A DNA stretch of 10,944 nt, taken from assembly GCA_902803245.1 (NCBI GenBank), contig CADCPJ010000013.1, forward strand, positions 1-10,944. Reading direction: 5' to 3'. Below are positions 5,911 to 10,944 of this stretch, one piece after another. The DNA comes from an uncultured Lachnospiraceae bacterium (GTDB taxonomy: Bacteria; Bacillota; Clostridia; Lachnospirales; Lachnospiraceae). The notes under the pieces were generated by a model. The model saw only the letters and a program-made list of their open reading frames with translations. It was not told the DNA's origin and did no database searches. A program made the position numbers and the translations under genes. Each line of letters opens with the position of its first letter. Position 1 is the first letter of the stretch.

Positions 5911-5956
5911 ACCGTCATTGTCGGCTTTTTAAGGCCGCCGGTGGCGGTATTTATTT
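5911..5956 (+). terminator. Long imperfect hairpin followed by ATTTATTT: terminator of the rpsF operon or 5' leader structure
   Basis: Bases 5911-5927 pair with 5932-5948 with a single mismatch (T5921/C5938) and a few G-T pairs. The outer arm is ACCGTCA with TGGCGGT; the inner arm is CGGC with GCCG. ATTTATTT follows at 5949-5956. It lies 50 nt past rpsR, so a terminator is the simplest reading. The interrupted U tract and the promoter directly upstream leave room for an alternative role as a 5' structure of the gdpP mRNA. Confidence 0.6.
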
Positions 5957-5983
5957 GCGGATATGGACAAGGCGGAGGCGCCG

Positions 5984-6049
5984 GTGAGTTTTAGAGGCGG
6001 CACGCACAACAATGAAGCGCCCTCCGGCGGGAGTGCGCAACCACAATGA
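5984..6049 (+). CDS. Putative 21-codon upstream ORF overlapping the gdpP start (ATGA)
   Basis: A GTG at 5984 follows GGAGG (5974-5978) with an ideal five-base spacer. The reading frame runs 21 codons and stops at TGA 6047-6049, sharing ATGA with the gdpP start at 6046. An in-frame ATG at 5963 would give 28 codons but lacks a good Shine-Dalgarno. The peptide begins MSFRGGTHNN, is Gly/Asn/Ser-rich and matches nothing I know. Its main role, if translated, is more likely to deliver ribosomes to gdpP than to make a working peptide. Small ORFs of this length arise by chance, so confidence is limited. Confidence 0.38.
   Translation: MSFRGGTHNNEAPSGGSAQPQ
6017..6038 (+). promoter_or_regulatory. GC-rich hairpin covering the only Shine-Dalgarno-like sequence of gdpP
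   Basis: GCGC (6017-6020) pairs with GCGC (6035-6038), and CTCC (6022-6025) with GGAG (6030-6033). There is one C/T mismatch and a loop GGCG. The 3' arm contains GGGAG (6029-6033), the only Shine-Dalgarno-like stretch before the gdpP ATG at 6046. The structure lies inside the upstream ORF, so a ribosome translating that ORF would open it. Confidence 0.5.
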
Positions 6050-8091
6050 AGAATTTCAAAGTAACCGGCAAACTGAAGACCTATCTGGAATGGCCGCTCG
6101 CACTGACGATCCTGTGGGCGGCTATGGTTATCATTCTCTTTGTCAGGGAAGGGATGACTGCGGGCATCATCGGGCTTGTATTTACGGGCATCTATTTCTT
6201 CGTCGTCCTTGCCCAGTACCTGAGGAGCTCCGGAAAGCTCTTAAATGAGATGATTGCCTTTGCGACCCAGTACGGCCAGGTTCAGAAGAAGCTCATTAAG
6301 GAGCTGAATCTCCCCTATGCGCTCCTCGACGAGAGCGGGAATTTCCTCTGGATGAACGACAAGTTCGTCGAGCTGTCCGGCAAGGACCGCTTCTATCACC
6401 GGAGCATCACCTCCCTCTTTGAGGAGGTGACGGATGAGCACCTTCCGACGGAGACAGAGGCCCGGAGTCTCTCGATTGAGAGGGACGGCAGGCTGTACCG
6501 CACGGAGATGACCAGGGTCTATGTCGATGAGCTTCTCGACGACGAGAGCTTTCTGAAGGCGGAAGCGAAGGATTACCTGATCTCCGTGGCCCTCTTCGAC
6601 GAGACGGAGCTTAGGCATCTCACAAAGGAGAAGGACGACAACCAGGTGGTGTGCGGCATTCTCAGCATCGACAATTACGACGAGGCGTTAGAGGGCGTCG
6701 AGGACGTCCGCAGATCCCTCCTTCTCGCGCTCGTCGAGAGAAAGATCAACAAGTATTTCAGCGAGGTCGACTGCATCATCCGCAAGCAGTCCCACGACAA
6801 GTTCTTCCTCCTCATGCGGAAGAAGTCCCTCATGGACTGCGAGGAGCACCGCTTCCCGATTCTCGACGAAGTGAAGACCGTCAACATCGGCAACGAGATG
6901 TCCCTCACGCTCTCCATGGGTATCGGCTATGGCGCGGATACCTATCTGGCAAATGCGGAGTCGGCGAGAGCCGCGATGGAGCTCGCGCTCGGAAGAGGCG
7001 GCGACCAGGTCGTGGTCCGGGACGGGTTCCGGACGCGCTTCTTCGGAGGCAACACGGAGTCTGCCGAAAAAATGACGCGGGTGAAGGCCCGCGTCAAGGC
7101 CCACGCTCTTCAGGAAATCATCGACGGCAAGTCCCGCGTGGTCGTCATGGGGCACAAGATCGCGGATATCGATGCGGTGGGCGCCGCGATCGGCATCTAT
7201 ATCGCTGCCAGGGCGGCGGGGAAGCCCGCGTACATCCTTGCCGAGGACGTCAACGACTCCGTGCGCCCGGTGATACAGGGGTTCCGGGATGACCCGGAAT
7301 ACCAGCACGATATGTTCATCGATGAGAAGAGAGCGAAGGAGATCACGGGTCCGGACACGGTGCTTGTGGTCGTGGACACCAACAAGACCGGCTACGTCGC
7401 CTGCCCGGAGCTTCTCCAGCTGACGAACAGCATCGTCGTGTTCGACCATCACAGGCAGGGAGACGACCGCATCCCGAATCCGTCCCTGTCCTATCTCGAG
7501 CCAAACGCCTCGAGCGCCTGTGAAATGGTGGCTGAGGTCCTGCAGTACTTCAGCGAGGACCTGAAGCTGAAATCCCAGGAAGCGGATGCGATGTATGCGG
7601 GAATCGTACTCGATACGAACAACTTTATCACCCGGACGGGGGTGAGGACCTTCGAGGCGGCGGCCTACTTAAGGCGGATGGGCGCGGATATCACGAGAGT
7701 CCGCAAGATGTTCCGCGACGATCTGGCCGACTGCAAGGCAAAGGCCCAGGCCGTGGCCTCCGCAGAGATCTTCGAGGAGATCTATGCGATCTCCGTGTGC
7801 CCGAGCGCCGGGCTCCACTCGCCGACGGTCGTCTCGGCGCAGGCGGCCAATGAGCTCTTAAGCGTCATCGGCATCAAGGCGACATTTGTCATGACGGATT
7901 ACAACGATCAGATCTACATCAGCGCGAGGGCGATCGATGAGGTCAACGTGCAGCTCATCATGGAGCGGCTCGGCGGCGGCGGCCACCTGAACATCGCCGG
8001 GGCACAGCTTGGCGACTGCACAATCGATGAGGCGAAGCAGGTCCTTAAGGACACAATTATACAGATGAAACAGGAAGGAGATATCGCATGA
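6046..8091 (+). CDS. gdpP: Cyclic-di-AMP phosphodiesterase GdpP (DHH/DHHA1 family)
   Basis: GdpP hydrolyses c-di-AMP to pApA and so sets the level of a messenger controlling potassium, osmotic balance and cell-wall stress. The 681-residue protein has the full family layout: two membrane segments (about 16-34 and 39-57), a PAS-like domain (about 85-150), a degenerate GGDEF domain (about 200-310, SHDKF at 249-253 replacing GGDEF), the DHH domain (about 340-500) and DHHA1 (about 585-675). Catalytic motifs are intact: His370, Asp374 and Asp376 in GHKIADID, Asp467-His468-His469 (DHH) and GGGGH ending at His647. ATG 6046 is the only possible start after the in-frame stop at 6013. Its Shine-Dalgarno (GGGAG, 12 bases upstream) is weak and foldable. 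It overlaps rplI by ATGA; gdpP-rplI-dnaB is a conserved Bacillota order. Confidence 0.97.
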   Translation: MKNFKVTGKLKTYLEWPLALTILWAAMVIILFVREGMTAGIIGLVFTGIYFFVVLAQYLRSSGKLLNEMIAFATQYGQVQKKLIKELNLPYALLDESGNFLWMNDKFVELSGKDRFYHRSITSLFEEVTDEHLPTETEARSLSIERDGRLYRTEMTRVYVDELLDDESFLKAEAKDYLISVALFDETELRHLTKEKDDNQVVCGILSIDNYDEALEGVEDVRRSLLLALVERKINKYFSEVDCIIRKQSHDKFFLLMRKKSLMDCEEHRFPILDEVKTVNIGNEMSLTLSMGIGYGADTYLANAESARAAMELALGRGGDQVVVRDGFRTRFFGGNTESAEKMTRVKARVKAHALQEIIDGKSRVVVMGHKIADIDAVGAAIGIYIAARAAGKPAYILAEDVNDSVRPVIQGFRDDPEYQHDMFIDEKRAKEITGPDTVLVVVDTNKTGYVACPELLQLTNSIVVFDHHRQGDDRIPNPSLSYLEPNASSACEMVAEVLQYFSEDLKLKSQEADAMYAGIVLDTNNFITRTGVRTFEAAAYLRRMGADITRVRKMFRDDLADCKAKAQAVASAEIFEEIYAISVCPSAGLHSPTVVSAQAANELLSVIGIKATFVMTDYNDQIYISARAIDEVNVQLIMERLGGGGHLNIAGAQLGDCTIDEAKQVLKDTIIQMKQEGDIA

Positions 8092-8534
8092 AGGTAATAC
8101 TGCTGGAAGACGTGAAGTCACTGGGAAAGAAGGGGGACGTCGTGAATGCCTCCGACGGCTATGCCCGCAATATGCTCCTCCCGAGAAAGCTCGCCATTCC
8201 CGCCACGGAAGGCAACATGAAGGACCTGGAGGCAAAGCGGCGCGGCGAGGCGAAGCACGCGGCCGAGGTGCTGGAAGAAGCAAGAAAGCTGAAGGAGGAG
8301 ATTGAGAAGCATTCCGTCGATGTCACGATCAAGGTCGGATCGAACGGGCGAACCTTCGGCTCCGTCTCCGCCAAGGAGATCGCGGATGCGGCGAAGAAAC
8401 AGATCGGCATCGATATCGACAAGAAGAAGCTGCTCCTTGCCTCTCCGCTGAAGGAACTTGGGACAGCGGAAGTGGAATTGAAGCTCCATCCCCAGGTGAC
8501 GGCTTCCCTTAAGGTCAATGTGAAGGAAGGCTGA
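8088..8534 (+). CDS. rplI: 50S ribosomal protein L9
   Basis: L9 binds 23S rRNA near the L1 stalk and helps keep reading frame during translation. The 148 residues show the usual two lobes joined by a helix. The N-terminal RNA-binding domain is [19 protein letters not shown]...[13 protein letters not shown]. The connecting charged helix spans about 45-77, and the C-terminal domain contains [17 protein letters not shown]. Length matches the family. The start overlaps the gdpP stop as ATGA, with AAGGAG at 8075-8080 seven bases upstream. The stop overlaps the dnaB start as TGATG, so the three genes are translationally coupled. Confidence 0.97.
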   Translation: MKVILLEDVKSLGKKGDVVNASDGYARNMLLPRKLAIPATEGNMKDLEAKRRGEAKHAAEVLEEARKLKEEIEKHSVDVTIKVGSNGRTFGSVSAKEIADAAKKQIGIDIDKKKLLLASPLKELGTAEVELKLHPQVTASLKVNVKEG

Positions 8535-9871
8535 TGGAAGAAGCACTGATCAAGCGGATTCCGCCGCACAGCCAGGAGGCAGAGCGGTCTGTGATCGGCT
8601 CCATGCTCATGAGTGAGGACGCCGCCATAGCGGCCCTGGAGACCCTGACGAAGGAGGACTTCTACGACCGGCAGAACGGGATCCTCTTTGATGCCATGAG
8701 AACCTTAAATGAGTCGGGCCGGCCGATCGACCTTGTGACTCTGTCTGATGAGCTTAAGAAGCAGGACCTCCCCGAGGAATTCGGCACGATGGCATTTGTG
8801 CGGGAGCTTCTCACTTCTGTGCCGACATCCGCCAATGTGAGAGAATATGCGAGGATCGTGCGGGAGAAGGCGACGCTTCGGCGCCTCATTCACACGGCTT
8901 CCGAGATTGAAAATGACTGCTACCTCTCCCGGAAAGAGACAGGGGAGATCCTGGACAGCGCCGAGAAGGAGATGTTCAAGGTTCTGCAGCAGCGCTCCGC
9001 GGAGGACTTTGTGCCGATCCGCACGGTGGTCTACCACACGCTGGAGGCGATCTCTGCCGCGTCGAGGGCAAACGGCAGGGTGACCGGGCTTGAGACCGGG
9101 TTCCACGACCTGGACTACAAGACCTCCGGCTTTCAGAATTCGGATTTTATCCTGATTGCGGCGAGACCGTCCATGGGGAAGACTGCATTTGCCCTCAACA
9201 TCTGCGAGCACATGGCTCTCTATAAGGGGCTCCCGTGCGCGCTCTTTTCTCTCGAGATGTCAAGCGAGCAGCTCATGAACCGCCTGATCGCTCTCGAATC
9301 GCATGTGGATTCGCAGAAGATCCGGACCGGAAAGCTCTCGGACGACGACTGGTCCAAGGTCGTGGAGGCCTCCGGGGTTATTGCCAACTCCCGCCTCATC
9401 ATCGACGACACGCCGGGCATCGGCATCTCCGAGTTCCGCTCCAAGGCCAGGAAATACAAGCTCGACGCGGACATTCAGATTATTTTTATCGACTACCTCC
9501 AGCTCATGGCCGGCAACGGGAGATCGGGGGAGAACCGCCAGCAGGAGATCTCGGACATTTCCCGGGCGCTGAAGTCCCTCGCGAGGGAGCTGAACATCCC
9601 CATCGTCGCGCTGTCCCAGCTGAACCGCTCGGTGGAGACGAGAGAGGACCACAGGCCCATGCTCTCCGACCTCCGGGAATCGGGAGCGATCGAGCAGGAC
9701 GCCGACGTCGTGATGTTTATCTACCGCGACGACTACTACCACAAGGACACGGAGGACAAGGGAATCGCGGAGATCATTATTGCCAAACAGAGAAACGGAC
9801 CGATCGGCACCACGAAGCTGGTCTGGCTTCCGGAGCTCACAAAGTTTGCAAATATGAACAAAGGGAATTGA
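8534..9871 (+). CDS. dnaB: Replicative DNA helicase DnaB
   Basis: DnaB is the hexameric 5'-3' helicase that unwinds DNA at the replication fork and interacts with primase (this protein is DnaC in B. subtilis naming). Residues 1 to about 150 are the N-terminal domain (PPHSQEAERSVIGSML). A linker follows, then the RecA-like ATPase from about 175. Visible motifs are Walker A ARPSMGKT with Lys216-Thr217, FSLEMSSEQL, Walker B IIFIDYLQLM with Asp320, ALSQLNRSVE, and DLRESGAIEQDADVVMFIYR with the arginine-finger region. Length 445 is standard and there is no intein, although DnaB is a common intein site. It shares one base with rplI (TGATG). A weak GAAGG lies within the end of rplI. Confidence 0.97.
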   Translation: MEEALIKRIPPHSQEAERSVIGSMLMSEDAAIAALETLTKEDFYDRQNGILFDAMRTLNESGRPIDLVTLSDELKKQDLPEEFGTMAFVRELLTSVPTSANVREYARIVREKATLRRLIHTASEIENDCYLSRKETGEILDSAEKEMFKVLQQRSAEDFVPIRTVVYHTLEAISAASRANGRVTGLETGFHDLDYKTSGFQNSDFILIAARPSMGKTAFALNICEHMALYKGLPCALFSLEMSSEQLMNRLIALESHVDSQKIRTGKLSDDDWSKVVEASGVIANSRLIIDDTPGIGISEFRSKARKYKLDADIQIIFIDYLQLMAGNGRSGENRQQEISDISRALKSLARELNIPIVALSQLNRSVETREDHRPMLSDLRESGAIEQDADVVMFIYRDDYYHKDTEDKGIAEIIIAKQRNGPIGTTKLVWLPELTKFANMNKGN

Positions 9872-9958
9872 AGGCATATTGAAGATCTTCCTGTATGGAT
9901 AGATGGGATCGGAATCGGCTGATATGCTTTTCAAATAAGAAAGGAGCAAAGAACGCTT

Positions 9959-10944
9959 ATGTACACACTGGAAGATATCGCGAAGGTGGATCCTGAGGTC
10001 GCAAAGCTGATAGAGGCGGAGTTCGACAGACAGAATTCGCATCTCGAGCTCATCGCCTCCGAGAACTGGGCCAGCAAGGCGGTCATGTCCGCCCTGGGTT
10101 CCGTGCTGACGAACAAATACGCGGAAGGATATCCCGGGCACCGCTATTACGGCGGGTGCGAGTGCGTCGACGGAATCGAAGAGCTCGCTATTGAAAGGGC
10201 AAAGAAGCTGTTCGGCTGCACCTACGCGAATGTCCAGCCCCACTCCGGAGCCCAGGCCAATATGGCTGTGTTCTATGCACTCCTTCAGCCGGGTGACACC
10301 TTCATGGGCATGAGCCTCGACGAAGGCGGCCACCTCTCGCACGGATCGCCTGCGAATATCTCAGGAAACTATTTCAGGCAGGTCCCCTACGGCGTGGACG
10401 AGAACGGCTTTATCGACTACGACGCATGCGAGCGGATCGCGATGGAGTGCCGCCCGAAGCTGATCATCGGCGGAGCGAGCGCTTACTGCAGGATCATCGA
10501 CTTCAAGCGTCTCCGTGAGATCGCGGACAAGGTCGGCGCTTATTTCATGGTCGATATGGCCCACATCGCCGGCCTCGTCGCAACCGGATATCATCCGAGC
10601 CCGATTCCGTATGCCCACGTCACGACGACCACGACGCACAAGACCTTAAGGGGCCCGAGAGGCGGCATGATCTTAAGCGACGCGGACTTTGCCAAGGCTC
10701 ACGGACTCAATAAAGCGATCTTCCCGGGAACGCAGGGCGGCCCGCAGATGCACTCCATTGCCGCGAAAGCGGTGGGACTTCTTGAGAATCTGCAGCCCTC
10801 TTACGTTTCCTACGCCGGCCGGATCGTGGAGAACGCCAAAGCTCTCTCGCAGGACCTCATCGATCTGGGAATGAACATCGTGACCGGAGGCACCGACAAC
10901 CACCTGATGCTCCTTGACCTGCGCGGCACGGGCCTCACCGGCAA
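9959..10944 (+). CDS. glyA: Serine hydroxymethyltransferase, 3'-truncated by the window edge
   Basis: This PLP enzyme interconverts serine and glycine with tetrahydrofolate and supplies one-carbon units in the cytosol. The first 328 residues of an expected 410-420 are present. Family motifs are intact: [49 protein letters not shown] with Asp199 and His202, and the PLP lysine Lys228 in [14 protein letters not shown], followed by FPGTQGGP. Numbering is one less than in the E. coli enzyme. AAGGAG at 9941-9946 is 12 bases before the ATG, a long spacer as for rpsF. The 87-nt gap after dnaB (9872-9958) shows no clear promoter, terminator or riboswitch, only the palindrome GAAGATCTTC at 9881-9890. 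Read-through from dnaB is therefore possible. Confidence 0.97.
   Translation, partial: MYTLEDIAKVDPEVAKLIEAEFDRQNSHLELIASENWASKAVMSALGSVLTNKYAEGYPGHRYYGGCECVDGIEELAIERAKKLFGCTYANVQPHSGAQANMAVFYALLQPGDTFMGMSLDEGGHLSHGSPANISGNYFRQVPYGVDENGFIDYDACERIAMECRPKLIIGGASAYCRIIDFKRLREIADKVGAYFMVDMAHIAGLVATGYHPSPIPYAHVTTTTTHKTLRGPRGGMILSDADFAKAHGLNKAIFPGTQGGPQMHSIAAKAVGLLENLQPSYVSYAGRIVENAKALSQDLIDLGMNIVTGGTDNHLMLLDLRGTGLTG

Noticed and set aside
6012..6248. 78-codon frame starting at ATG 6012 and overlapping gdpP
   Set aside because: It has no Shine-Dalgarno and most of it is an alternate frame of gdpP. The frame ending in ATGA at 6047-6049 is the better supported small ORF.
6688..7452. 254-codon minus-strand open frame inside gdpP
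   Set aside because: It lies opposite the GGDEF and DHH domains and reads as low-information His/Asp/Leu-rich sequence.
9872..9958. Riboswitch or promoter before glyA
   Set aside because: The gap is 87 nt with no convincing -35/-10 pair and no fold I could match to a folate or glycine riboswitch.
9260..10342. 360-codon minus-strand open frame spanning dnaB, the gap and glyA
   Set aside because: It is opposite two strongly supported genes, with no domain-like sequence. It is a shadow of GC-rich codon usage.
6241..10680. Most TTA leucine codons in gdpP, dnaB and glyA are followed by an A (for example TTA-AGG, TTA-AGC, TTA-AAT)
   Set aside because: There are only about seven cases. It may be a codon-context bias of the genome but is too few to call from one window.

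Overview
The window looks like a chromosome segment from a GC-rich member of the Bacillota, class Clostridia, perhaps Lachnospiraceae-like. The evidence is the rpsF-ssb-rpsR and gdpP-rplI-dnaB gene orders, a class B sortase, AGGAGG-type ribosome binding sites, and an S18 that keeps both halves of a Cys/His zinc site. The family-level placement is inference. All supported genes are on the + strand. There is no tRNA, rRNA, CRISPR array, transposase or phage gene.

Region 1 (1-2465) is about the cell envelope. A 5'-truncated YkuD-type L,D-transpeptidase is followed after 25 nt by a class B sortase with an unusually long, repeat-bearing stalk. Region 2 (2466-4296) starts with an AT-rich intergenic stretch containing six exact 19-bp tandem units, followed by a secreted protein of unknown function and a sirtuin deacetylase. 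It closes with a strong intrinsic terminator at 4270-4296.

Region 3 (4361-5860) is the rpsF-ssb-rpsR operon: promoter, a foldable leader that may bind S6:S18, S6 with a long Ala/Glu tail, SSB and S18. Region 4 (5878-9871) holds gdpP-rplI-dnaB, tightly coupled by ATGA and TGATG overlaps. Its leader has a promoter, a long hairpin, a 21-codon upstream ORF, and a GC-rich hairpin that covers the only Shine-Dalgarno-like sequence of gdpP. Region 5 (9959-end) is glyA, cut by the window edge.

Most coding content is housekeeping. The less explained material is in the non-coding leaders: (a) the gdpP leader, which looks like a coupled or attenuated translation switch on c-di-AMP turnover; (b) the 19-bp repeat array, whose AAGG core falls in register with the true Shine-Dalgarno of the next gene; (c) the rpsF leader and the acidic S6 tail. 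I did not find an obviously new multi-gene system. These leaders are the best candidates for something undescribed.
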